From NCBI GenBank assembly GCA_003342895.1, contig PTFA01000011.1:7465081-7529080 (forward strand): 64,000 nucleotides of DNA, in the 5' to 3' direction. The position numbers and the translations under genes are program-made. This stretch comes from Casuarius casuarius. Its lineage: Eukaryota > Chordata > Aves > Casuariiformes > Casuariidae. Within the stretch, counting starts at the first letter, position 1. Every line of letters starts with the position of its first letter. Shown piece by piece: positions 50,612 through 60,955 of this stretch. The notes beneath the pieces are model-generated. The model saw nothing but the letters and a program-made list of their open reading frames with translations. It did not search any database and was not told where the DNA came from.

Positions 50612-52083
50612 GTCGTGACATCTGTCACTTGGGATGTTTCAGAAGTTTTCTGCTTCAAATACACGAGAAATTTAACAGCTCTTTTTTAGAGTCAGCTAGT
50701 ATGGAGGAGTTTGCAAAAATATCTGACAGGGTTGTTTAGCACATTCTTGCACCAAGTTGTGCTCCCAGATAGCTTTGCTGATTGTCAGTTTTGACATCTA
50801 TTCTCATCCTCTTTGTAGTGTAATTAAGTTTCTGGTGAATCCCCAGACTCCGTAGGCAAGCTGATAATTTTTTTTTTCTTATGAACTGCTTTTTGAATCA
50901 GTCCAAACTTTCATTTTGAATTTTTTCATTTTGTGCTGTTAACAAATGTATATTTAGTTAATTCTAACTAGCTTTGCTTCCATAGCAAGAACAGAATATT
51001 ACTGAACAATTTAAGCTTTCATTATTGATTTACATCATTTCAAAAACTTTACAACTTTCCTATGTATTAAGTACCATTCAAGTGCCTTTTTTTTCCCTCT
51101 ACATTTTTGCATTTTTTTCCACTAATGTTATTTGTTGTCCACTCTTTCAAAAATAGAGGATGAAATTCTGGCCATATTGAAACTACCAAGAAAACTGCCA
51201 TTTATTTAAGATATTATGGCAAAAAGGTTTTGCCCTCTTCACATGGCCTACCCCCATTCCTATCTGCTCTTTAATTCACTTTTAAAATTCATTAACCTGT
51301 CAATTGAGGTATAAAGCAATTCTCAGCAGAATGCTGCATTGAAGGAATTAGAGCTTTGACCAAATCTTCTGAAAAGTTTCTTGTCATGGTTTCCTTCTTT
51401 GTTTTAATCTCTGCAGTTTTGTAAGAAAAGTGTTGATGTGTTAGGGCATCTCTCAAAAGTGGTTAACTAACAGTATGTACTATACACTTAGGCATACAGC
51501 ATAGTGGAAATGTCACAGTGTTTAAGTTGCATGAAGTCTGTTTTTACCATGGTGTAGTTATTGGAAAATGGCAGAATGGAAACTGCTGCAGTGTAACAGC
51601 ACCACAAAATCACAGAGCTTCACAACAAGGGAAAATGAGGATTAATCCTTAGAAATATTTATTTTTTGAAAAGTGATGAATATGGTGTACAATCTAGATC
51701 TGATTTACATTGGTTGTATTTAGAAAAGAAAGTAAAGCAGTATTTTATTCTGCAGATAGTTACATTATCATTGTTGTTCACAGTGGCAGTGAAATTAAAT
51801 TCAAATCAGTTATGACTCCTGAATGCACTGATTATCTGGCTTGCGTAAATTAGTCTAACTCCACTTACTTTAATGGAAGCATGTTAATGTGAACAAGTCG
51901 AAAATCTGTCTCAATGTGCCCAGTCTTCAGCCTGTCTGCTTTAAATAAAATTTTATAGTATTTTAGATCCTTTATATATTTTTCAACCTTAAACACCTAA
52001 ACTTCCTACTTTTCCTTGACATATCAAATAAATTACTTGCCTACTTTGTTCTTAAAATATTTAATGTCATACGTCTTTAGTTT

Positions 52084-52100
52084 AAAAAAAAAAAAAAAAA
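52084..52100 (+). repeat. Poly(A) run, 17 bases
   Basis: A simple A run in intron 12, followed by an A-rich stretch. Confidence 0.9.
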
Positions 52101-55100
52101 CAGAAAACAAAATCCAAAAAAGTTAGCATCTCTTAGCTGCTTGCATCTTTTAAAACTGCCTTCAGTGTTTTGTTTAGCCTGATTCTTTGAGAGAGAATTG
52201 CTAGCAAAGATGTCTCAAAAAGAGAGATCAACAGTACTGTAATAACCTGAGGGGTTCAGCTGCAAAATAATCATCAGCTGCATAAGTACTTCTTGTGGTG
52301 TAAATGTATTTCTATTGTTATAAACAGTAGTGGTGTAAATTTTCATTACAGTGAATAAGGTGTTAATTAGTTTGTCAGAATTGTGATCTTGAAATCTTGT
52401 GCACGGTAAGGGTGTGCAATATGCATAACATGGGAAATAGCAAACTTGAATTAATTCCTAGATAAAATTAGTATGCATTGCACTTCAATGTTTTGTCTTT
52501 GTTTTGTTTCTCTAATCAAAATTTCGGTTAATTTCAGCTTTGTTCTCTGCCTCCCCGCATTAGTTCCATTGTCTTGATTTGCATCATTTGTAACAGCTGG
52601 CTTCTTGTCAATCTGTAGTTTGGACCTTTACATCCAACAGCAAATTAATTACAGGAAAAGAAATCCCAGTAGAACTTCTGTGCTTAGATGTTTTCTCAAT
52701 TATCCAGAAGTGAATGTTGCTGATTCTTGTCNGAAATGAGAAGCAAAACATGGGGGAGAGGATAGCACTTACTTTACAGATGCCGTTAATTATTCCACAA
52801 GTAAGCGTCATAGTGTCATAGTCACCTCCTCTTTCCTACCTCCTCCTCATTCATTTTAAAGTTTAAGAAAAAACAGTGATTTTACATTTATTTTATAAAC
52901 TAGCATAGGCCAGTGAGTGTTGGGTAAGATGTAGCGCGAGACGTGTATTTCCTGTTAAAGGATGCATAGCCTTGATGCCTCTCAAGTGCCAAAGTGCTCT
53001 TTGCAGTCTGTCTGAAGGCCTGCTTGCATCCTAAATGTTTTTTCCCTTTCCCTATGCTATGTCTTAAGACCAGAAGTAAAAAGCTTACTAGAATTTGTTC
53101 TGTGTTAATTTAGGAACTTTTATTTATTTCTTAAATGCCCCCTCTCACTTTTAACATTGCAAATATAAATGGGTTGCAGATACATTGCCCAGAAGGTGCC
53201 CACAGAAAAAAAACAGACTTTAAAATGTACGCCGTAAGTGCTTAGAACTTGAATATGGTTTTCTGACATCAGCAAGTAATTCAGTCTTTTATCCAGTTGC
53301 TGCATGATGTTAAATTCCTTTTTTTCTTAATAACCTTTATTAACTTTTTTTGCATTTCTGCTGCACTTTTATTAAANAAGAGCATTCAAACAACACTAGC
53401 TACTATGGTGGGAAAACAGGCAAGACAAATGGAAGAGAGCTGGTGTACAGTATAAACATAAAGGAGTTATGCTTTACTTCTGGTGAAATGCTCTGTTGAA
53501 ATGATGTGCTACTTCAGTCTAATTTATTCACTGTCTTCTATTGCTTATTTCCTCCACTTTTATATTTTTCTTGAATAAATAGATATGATTTCCTTGGCTG
53601 TCTTTTCAGGATACATACTATCTTCAACTTGCAATGTTTTTTGCTATCTTTGTGCTATCTCCTGTAGTCTGTCTTTTTCAATACTGCGCAGATCACAAAA
53701 GAAGATAATGCCTGGCCCAGATCTTAAGAGAATATTGAATTTGGTTAGATACAGTTTCTGTTCTGTAGTAATATCTTTCCTCATTTTCTGTACCATCTTG
53801 TTAGCACACTTTAAGAGCTCAGTCCAGTATTATTCCAAGGTCATTGTCAAAGTCATTTTCAATGTTGTGATTCTGATTCTTTTATATTTGTCTGTGGTTT
53901 TGAACCGAATGTGAAATTTAGTGGTTTAGCTTCTGAACATGAAATTTAATTTACAACTTGTCAGTTCGTTTACAAAACGGATACCATTGTAAAGGATTTT
54001 CCTAAATATAACTGCAGCCTTTATCTTTTGTTCTTTGTTCATTTCTTTGTTCCTGTGAAACATGGAAATACACAAAAATCGCTTTGAAAATCTACATCCA
54101 TAGCTGTCGCTGCTGACCATCTCCTCCNGGCCTTCCAGGCAGCACAGGCTGTGTGAGATAGCAGATGGTGGCTACACACACAGGTTCTCTGTCCAGGAAA
54201 CACCACCTTCATTCTCTCCCTCTCTCTGTCCTTCACCTGCCCACAAAACTGCAGTTTATTGCCAAAAGTTGAGTAACTGCTTGCAGAAACATTGATAAAG
54301 TCTTTCTAATACAGAAATTCTCTTGATCATATTATTTCTCAGACATTTCCAGGCACCCCACTCATCATCTCCGTTTTACAGTGAGAACGTAGTCTGTGTA
54401 ATCTCGCTGAAATGTTTGTGATGCATCAGATATCAGACTCTATGAAGAACGTGTTTAACTTTTAAAGANCTTAACGTCTTTTAATCCTGTGTAAGATGAA
54501 CAGTCCAAACTGACTGAGAGGCTGCTAGGCAGCAGGTAATTGCATGAGGTAGAGCCATTAAGTTTATTTGGGTTTGTATCAAACTCTACTAGAGAAGGAA
54601 GGAAGGATTTTATAAAATAAGTAAATTCTGAATACAAGAAAGTCATTCAAAATGCTGAGTCACAAGAGGAATGAGGTGTTGCTATGAATCTCCAGCTTCA
54701 ACACCTGAGATTTGTTTTTGGAAATTCTAGGTAAGAGAAAAATTTTCATATTTGATTAACTTGAAACTTTTTTTTCACCTCTGTTTTTTTAATTGTCTCA
54801 TTTAGGTCTGACTAAACCTATTCCTTGTATTAAGTGAAATCTATTCAGTAGTTGTGGGCTAGCTAGTCAGGATGAAAACAGCAGACTTATGAAGCACTAC
54901 TGCTATAGAAAAACAAATTGAAATGAAGTGGTGTTGGCAGGCATCTAAAGGGACCTGAATGCCTGGCCTATAAAGGAACCCAGAGCTGGAATGTGTTTTA
55001 TGCCAGCCTGAAAAGCGTCCCTGTTGGTGCCTCTGGCACTAAATGTCAAGTTTGGGAAAGGGGCCCCTCCCCTTGCAAGGATGAGGTGGCTGAAGCAACC

Positions 55101-55210
55101 TACGTTCTCTTAAAGCCCCTTAAGTCACTTGTTTTTGGTATCAAAGACTGAATCCATCATTACACATTGTGTTTTATTGTATATAGTCTAGTCCACTGCT
55201 TGAACAAGGA

Positions 55211-56100
55211 TTACAGAGTGGTTGAGGTTGGAAGGGACCTCTGGAGATCATCTAGTCCAGCCACCCTGTTACAGTGGAGGGTGGGGGGGAGAGGGATGTA
55301 GAGCATGTTTCCAAGGATTGTGTCCAGATGGCTTTTGAATATCTCCAAGGAAGGAGACTCTACAACCAATTTGGGCAATCTGGTTCTAGTGCTCTGTTAC
55401 CCTCACAGTAAAGTTTTTTCTCACNTTCAGACAGAGCTTTCTGTGTTTCAGTTTGTGCCTGTTGCCTCTCATCCTATTGCAGGGCACCACTGAAGAAGAG
55501 TCTGGCCCCATCCTCTCTATACCCTCCTTTCAGATACTTATATGCGTTAAGATCCCCTCTCAGCCTTCTCTTCTCCAGACTGAACGGTCCCAGCTCTCTC
55601 AGCCTTTTCTCATAGGAGAGATGCTCCAGACCCCTAATCATCTTAGCCCTCTGCTGGACTCGCTCCAGTAGCTCCATGTCTCTCTTTATTGGGGAGCCCA
55701 GCAGTGGACACAGTACTGCAGATGCAGCCTCACCAGGNCTGAGTAGAGGGGCAGGATCACCTCCCTTGGCCTGCTGGCAATGCTCTTCCTAATGCAGCCC
55801 AGGATACCATTGGCCACCTTGGCCACAAGGGCACGTTGCTGGCTCATGGTCAGCCTGCAGTCCACCAGGACTCTGAGGGCTGTCTTTGCAGAGCTGCTTT
55901 CCAGCAGATCAACCCCCAGCCTGTACTGGTGCATGCAGTTACTCCTCCCTAGGTGCAGGACTCTGCACTTGCCTTTGATCTCCATGCAGTTCCTCTCTGC
56001 CCATCTCTCCAGCCTATCTAGGCCCCTCTGAATGGCGGCACAGGCTTCTGGTGTATCAGCCGCTCCTCTCAGTTTTGTATCATGAGCAAGTGAAGCAGGA
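55211..56100 (-). mobile_element. CR1 LINE, 5'-truncated, C-terminal ORF2 plus 3' UTR
   Basis: The + strand at 55221-55265 reads ggttggaagggacctctgga and continues gatcatctagtccag, the reverse complement of the avian CR1 3' end, so the element lies on the - strand. Going 5' to 3' on that strand, the translation shows the C-terminal region of the CR1 reverse transcriptase protein. Recognisable strings include DTPEACAAIQRGLDRLERWA, CRVLHLGR, MHQYRLGVDLLESS, NGILGCIRKS and ASRPREVILPLYS, followed by [20 protein letters not shown] and [18 protein letters not shown]. Homology fades near 56100, a typical 5' truncation. The frame is broken at about 55686-55690, after WAPQ, where one base seems missing, and again near 55474. 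An ambiguous base lies at 55738. The copy is dead but only moderately diverged. It lies antisense within intron 12, about 670 bp from exon 13. Confidence 0.93.
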
Positions 56101-56767
56101 TGCTTCTTGAATGTTTCTAGAAAGTTGAGAAACAGTTTCAAGTCTCTCTCTCTTTTTTTTAATCTTCATTTAGTAGTTATTTTACTGGAGACAGTGATGA
56201 CAGTATTTATAGTCAGGATATACAGTCAAAAAAAAAGTGGTCCAGGTGGGTCCAGCTGGTCTTTTATTGTTGTTAAGTTCAGTTGATAAAGTGGGAGATT
56301 TGTGCCTCTGGGTATGGAAGTTGACCATGTGAATAATAGTGCTGACTTCTCTTCAGCNCTCTCAGACAGTGGGTTTATAGTGTTAAGGTGGTGTGTTTAG
56401 GTTTCATAGTGACTTGAAAATTTATATCCTGGTTGACCGAATTTCTCTTGCCCTGATTAAGGGGTGGGAATTAGGAATCTTTAAGTATCACCTGATAATA
56501 TAGAAGTTGAAACCTGGTCTAGACTTTTATAGGAGGCCATGGATATTTTGCTTTGGCAGTTTCACTGGCCAATCAAACCTCTTAATGAATATGAAAGTTC
56601 TGAGAATAATTTTAATAATAAAAGGAGCATATTGTATAAGGAAAATTATTCTGTGGAATTTAAAATTTGTAGAAAGGAAATCTGTTTTAATGTATATTAT
56701 CTTTATGTTTTTAATATCTCTTCAGCATGTGGTCTCACAGATCCCTATTTAATATTTTTAAATACAG

Positions 56768-56952
56768 GTAATGAATTTGGGCATCCAGAATGGCTCGACT
56801 TTCCCAGAAAAGGGAATAATGAGAGCTACCACTATGCCAGAAGACAGTTTAATCTTGCTGATGATCATCTTCTTCGCTATAGATTCCTAAATGCATTTGA
56901 CAGAGATATGAATAAATTGGAGGAAAGATTTGGCTGGCTTGCATCTCCCCCG
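56768..56952 (+). CDS. GBE1: GBE1 exon 13: [13 protein letters not shown] block, end of the barrel
   Basis: This 185-nt exon follows the acceptor tttttaaatacag and ends CCC CCG|gtaagc. Its first two bases, GT, complete glycine 540 that was opened 29 kb upstream. The translation begins [20 protein letters not shown], then [20 protein letters not shown] and a stretch ending [17 protein letters not shown] is one of the most conserved strings in eukaryotic branching enzymes and includes human His545; Asn556 is also kept. The exon closes the GH13 barrel and leads to the C-terminal beta domain. Open sequence runs upstream into the intron to about 56539, but its translation (lysine- and asparagine-rich) has no homology to GBE1, and the acceptor fits the homology boundary exactly. 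Confidence 0.97.
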
Positions 56953-58151
56953 GTAAGCTGTATATAGTAAATGTTAAGTTTATAGTCACCAGTAGTGTAC
57001 ATGTTCAGAATAACAATAATATAAAATTTGCATGCAGAAATTTTAAACAGCACTTTATTATGCACTGTGTAATGCACCACCATATATTTCAAGTTGTCAA
57101 AATATGTCACTGAAATATCTTCTACAGATAGTAAAATCTAAAATAGTATCCTTTTAGCTTCACAGCAAGCTTTTCTTCTGTTATTTTTGCTATTTTTATT
57201 TAGTAACTGCGATTGGTTCAAGCAGACTATAAAATTTTGTCTGCAATCTAGTCCAAGGATTACTTTGGGGAAAGTGTAAATTCTTCTGACAGTTTTCTTT
57301 GTATAAATAATTACTCTATTACTGATAAAAAACACTTTTGGTACAATATAGCATATGTTATAGTGTCCCAGTCTTCAACCTGTCACTTTTGTATTTGCCT
57401 TTTTAACCAAATACTGCACTATACTTTTATTAAAGCGGCTCATCAATGATTATAGTTTCTCAGTGTTTAATATTTTCAATTATTTGATAGCTTTTGTGCA
57501 TACAAAGTATTATATGATGCTGTAGTCGGAATTCACTTTAAAGGACTCTTTAAAATGATTGCTTAGTTATTTATTTATGGCTTTAGTAAATAGAATAAAA
57601 GTAGCATAGGTGCAGCAGTTTGTTGCAAATAATAAATGTTTAATGTGCTTTATTGAAGCTATTTCTCACACATCAATTAAAAAAAAAAAACAAAAAACAA
57701 AAAACAAAAAAACACCACCCATCCAGGGTTTTATTTTCTATATTCCTAACAGTAGGAGTGATGCTGATCCCCATAAGAAATATATTGAAAATTTCGTTTG
57801 GTAAAAGGACACCATTTTTTGCTAAAGAAAAGTGTGATACAATGACCACGTGTTACTAATCGCTGATTACTGAGAATTTTGCAAGTGCTGTATCTCTAGC
57901 TCACTTCTGACTCTTTAATTTGACGTTCCGCTCTAAAATTTAAAGCTATAGTTCAGTGATCAGAATTTTTTTATTACTTAAATACAAGAGATCTTTAGTT
58001 TGTATGTTAACGCCAGTATCTATATTGCTTGAATTTTTAATAGTCTGTTTTAACTTGAAATGAGGTATAACAGCAGTGTATTTTCTTTCTTTTGTCAATT
58101 TAATTAGAAATGAGATATTATTTTATAGTGTTCGAAAAACTTTCTTCCTAG
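56953..58151 (+). other. GBE1: Intron 13 of GBE1 (1.2 kb, phase 0)
   Basis: This GT-AG intron runs from gtaagctgta to tttcttcctag. It is AT-rich and has an A-rich tract with repeated CA6 units at 57679-57713. No other feature is visible. Confidence 0.94.
57679..57713 (+). repeat. A-rich tract with CA6 units
   Basis: A run of A's broken by single C's at near-regular spacing (CAAAAAA-type units) in intron 13. It is simple sequence. Confidence 0.9.
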
Positions 58152-58282
58152 GCCTTTGTGAGTGAAAAGCATGAATCCAATAAGGTCATTGCATTTGAGA
58201 GGGCAGGTCTCGTTTTTATTTTCAACTTCCATCCGTATCAAAGTTACGTGGACTACAGAGTGGGTATTGAAACTCCAGGAAA
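58152..58282 (+). CDS. GBE1: GBE1 exon 14: start of the C-terminal beta domain
   Basis: This 131-nt exon has the acceptor tttctttcttcctag and begins GCC TTT GTG. The translation starts [20 protein letters not shown], then [18 protein letters not shown] and IETPGK. His628 of the human numbering is present in FNFHP. The 3' boundary is set by homology and phase: the conserved PGK is followed in human by FKIVLDSD, and here the conserved reading stops at GGA AA|ATATCCTTTT. There is no GT at this point, and the nearest ones would add unrelated residues, so I place the end at 58282 with phase 2. That makes the next intron a U12-type AT-AC intron. Frame continuity and the ATATCC donor support the same boundary independently. 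Confidence 0.93.
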
Positions 58283-58292
58283 ATATCCTTTT
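58283..58292 (+). promoter_or_regulatory. GBE1: U12-type (AT-AC) 5' splice site of intron 14
   Basis: The ten bases ATATCCTTTT match the U12-dependent donor consensus RTATCCTTT for the AT-AC subclass at every position. They begin exactly where homology to GBE1 ends. No GT donor is available within the conserved coding boundary. U12 introns are removed by the minor spliceosome (U11/U12, U4atac/U6atac/U5), often more slowly than U2 introns. The matching branch site (TTCCTTRAC-like) and the terminal AC should lie just before exon 15, which I do not find before the window ends. Confidence 0.88.
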
Positions 58293-60942
58293 TTTATTGT
58301 CTCATATGTACAGAGGAACTTTAGAAGTTCAAAGTTACTTTTTTTCTGTTTTCTAACATGAATGCAAACTGTAATTAAGAGGTAAGTAACTGCTTCTTTG
58401 TCATCAGTACAATCGTGCTTTACTGGTTAGTAATTAATGTTGAGAGAAGAAGTAAATGGTTAGTTTTCAGTAACTGACTTGTGTGTGCATTTGTCTCCTT
58501 ATACTTAGCATTAAGAGAGTTTTCAAAAAATTGATGCTAACTTGCTCTAGGAATTTAGTTTACCTGACTAAATTCAGTTTGTTTCAAGTGCTTTGACAAA
58601 TGCAGCCTAGTGAATCTTGCTGCATCGGTTTAATGCACTGCAATCCCTAGCCTTTGGGCCTACTTCCTTCCTTTTTTTCATCAGCAGTTTCAGCAGAAGG
58701 TAACTATTGCCATATTTCAGTTGCTTTACTTCAGGGTAGCAAATCATTACTCTAATTTATGAGCATTGCTGCATATACCTGCAGTGTCTCAGAACTTTAA
58801 CAGTGGTTTCGTGATTCAGAAACGTTAGCTGAAACCCACCTTGTTCCCTGTTTTCTTCCGCTAGCTGTCAGTGCTACTGGAACTCCTGGTAAAGGTGGTG
58901 TGGGAGACGGAATAGTAAAATCTTAATCTTGTTCTATAAGATATACCAGTACTTGATGGTCATAGATTTCAGGTATCCACCTGTAATCTGCCTTATAAGA
59001 AATGCTTCAAGAAAATGTATCAATTCAATGTTAAGGACTGCAATATGTAACAAAAGAATTAGCATGACTTTCTTGCTCTGAGATTTATTATACCATTACA
59101 CTTAAATCCAAAAGATATTTCATGTTGTTAACTCTCTGCCTGCCTTTTTCAAAGATGCTAGAGTGTCAGTTCTCAGATACGCTTATGAAGTATTGCAAAT
59201 AATCTCATTTTCTTAATAACTTTTATACCATTTAGTTTCTCTCTTTTCCATAACATATCTTCATCAAGCCTGTGTTTAATTCCTATGGTATATGAGCCTG
59301 TTTCCCTAGTTTCATTTTTGTTTTTTACTGAATGGATTAAATATCTAAGCATAATTTTTTTTGCTGTGTAGATCCACTGCACACATTTTTGGAAGAATTC
59401 TGCTCCTAATAACCCCTTAGTATTTGCAGCTAAGATGTGACTAAGCTGAGCTCGGGTACTTGTGAAACTGTTTGGGCTGCTTTATGTTAATGGACATATG
59501 TTCATGACCACTCTGTTGACTAAGTTAATACTTAATATGAGCAGTGCTCTCAGTTTTCCAGTAATTTCAAAAACCTTTCATGCATCTATTTTACAGTACC
59601 AGATCTGCTTGCTCCTTATAAATTTGACATTTACCCTACGTATAGTATCCTGCATGTGTTATTTGTGTTTCAGCTGAGGTTGCTCTATAGTATCTGTTCT
59701 GAAGCAAATCCCCAAACCTGTTTTTCACTGGCTTTACTTTGCCAGTCAAGGCCCAGGTGAGTTTCAAAAAGTTGGTCTGTTGCTAGTTTACTCTGGATGT
59801 TGAAACAGCTTTCTGTATTGTATCTTGCCTGGAAGCGCAGCCAACACTTATTTTATTTTTAAATGTAGGCAGAAGCTCACTGGAAAATGTTTGCTACTCA
59901 CTTAGTGGTAAATGCTAAGGTTGTTTTAGATCTTTTATGTTTATTTTGACTCAGTGAAAATCATAATAGCACTTACCAATAGCTCAAGAGTCTTCAGGAC
60001 AAATGTGTTATAAAAGAAGGCCTACAGATAACATTTCACACTTGCAACTTCTATGATATTTACTTTAATGTGCTAGCCCCAATACGTACTCCTTTCTTTT
60101 ACGTGTGTGTGATACATATTTTATGCGCATCGTATATAGTAGACAGTTTAAATGTAAAAGATAGGCCTTTGTTAAAGCAAGATGGTAGTAAAGACCCATA
60201 TTAATTCTTCATTCTCTAACCTAAAGCTTTTATTGCTAATGAAATAGCCAATTATGAACAGTGTATCTGCTTTTATAAAAGGTCTTGTTTTAATTTTTAC
60301 TTCCACTAAGCTCACCACCCTCAACAACCAGTGAATTTTGTGGTTCTCTTTCCTCAGTATGTCACAAAGGATCTGCTCCTTCTGGTAGGAACTGAGGGGT
60401 CTAAATGATGTTATTGCTATTTTTTGTCTATAAAACATAATGTACCTTAGTTTTGAAAGTTTTGTTCATTTAGTTAGGGAAGTGTTGTCTTTTTTTCCTG
60501 TATTGTACTGTTTGCAATTTTGTTGCAATTTTGAGGGGGAGTGGTCAGCTGCTCTTAATTTAGTTTTCTCCCTTGAGAATCTCGAATGTAGAACCTTCCT
60601 TTTAAATCACCCTTTCAACAGTCTTCTCCTATTGGTTTTATTCTGTGGCAGATCAATGTATGAACAATGGGAAATTCCAGAGGATCCTTGGAGTGAAATA
60701 TTGCCAACTGAATTTCAGCCTGATTGACCTTAGGTTAAGTCTGAAGATAGGAGCCTTCTCTCCTTTCCAGTATCTAGGATTCTAAAGAAGCAAATAATTC
60801 TGAATACTACGTGTACTTAGGCAAATATATTGTAAATGATAGTACAGGTTGTGGTTCACAAAGCTGGCCTAAACAGATTTTCATGCTTCAAAAGCTGAAG
60901 TGTTTCGTGCGGTTGGCCATCTATGAAACCTCTTCTCAGTTT

Positions 60943-60955
60943 GGGGGGGGGGGGG
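60943..60955 (+). repeat. Poly(G) run, 13 bases
   Basis: A G homopolymer in intron 14. Its exact length may be a sequencing estimate. Confidence 0.9.

Larger units (their letters stand above)
27653..56767 (+). other. GBE1: Intron 12 of GBE1 (29.1 kb, phase 1)
   Basis: This single GT-AG intron fills almost half the window. I looked for exons between the split halves of glycine 540 and found none; exons 12 and 13 join directly in frame and by homology. It holds a CR1 element (about 55211-56100), a compound TA/TG microsatellite (33462-33532), A runs (35771-35794, 52084-52100), an AG tract (36009-36022), a C16/A11 tract (43203-43229), a near-perfect 22-bp direct repeat (39201-39252) and an inverted repeat (45773-45836). 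Several GC-richer patches (about 32380-32730, 46010-46380, 49070-49260, 54940-55110) match nothing I recognise. The longest open frame is 148 codons on the - strand at 49539-49985, with no recognisable domain. Confidence 0.92.

Noticed and set aside
53585..53914. 109-codon hydrophobic + strand frame that could look like a two- or three-pass membrane protein
   Set aside because: T-rich intron sequence naturally translates to Leu, Phe, Ile and Val. No family signature is visible.
56539..56767. Open frame continuing upstream of exon 13, suggesting a longer exon or alternative start
   Set aside because: The upstream translation is unrelated to any branching enzyme and a good AG acceptor falls exactly at the conserved glycine split; the opening is coincidental.
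58283..58361. Read-through of exon 14 as a genuine C-terminus ending at 58361
   Set aside because: The added residues are Phe- and Ser-rich and unrelated to the conserved C-terminal domain of GBE1, and the ATATCC donor explains the boundary.
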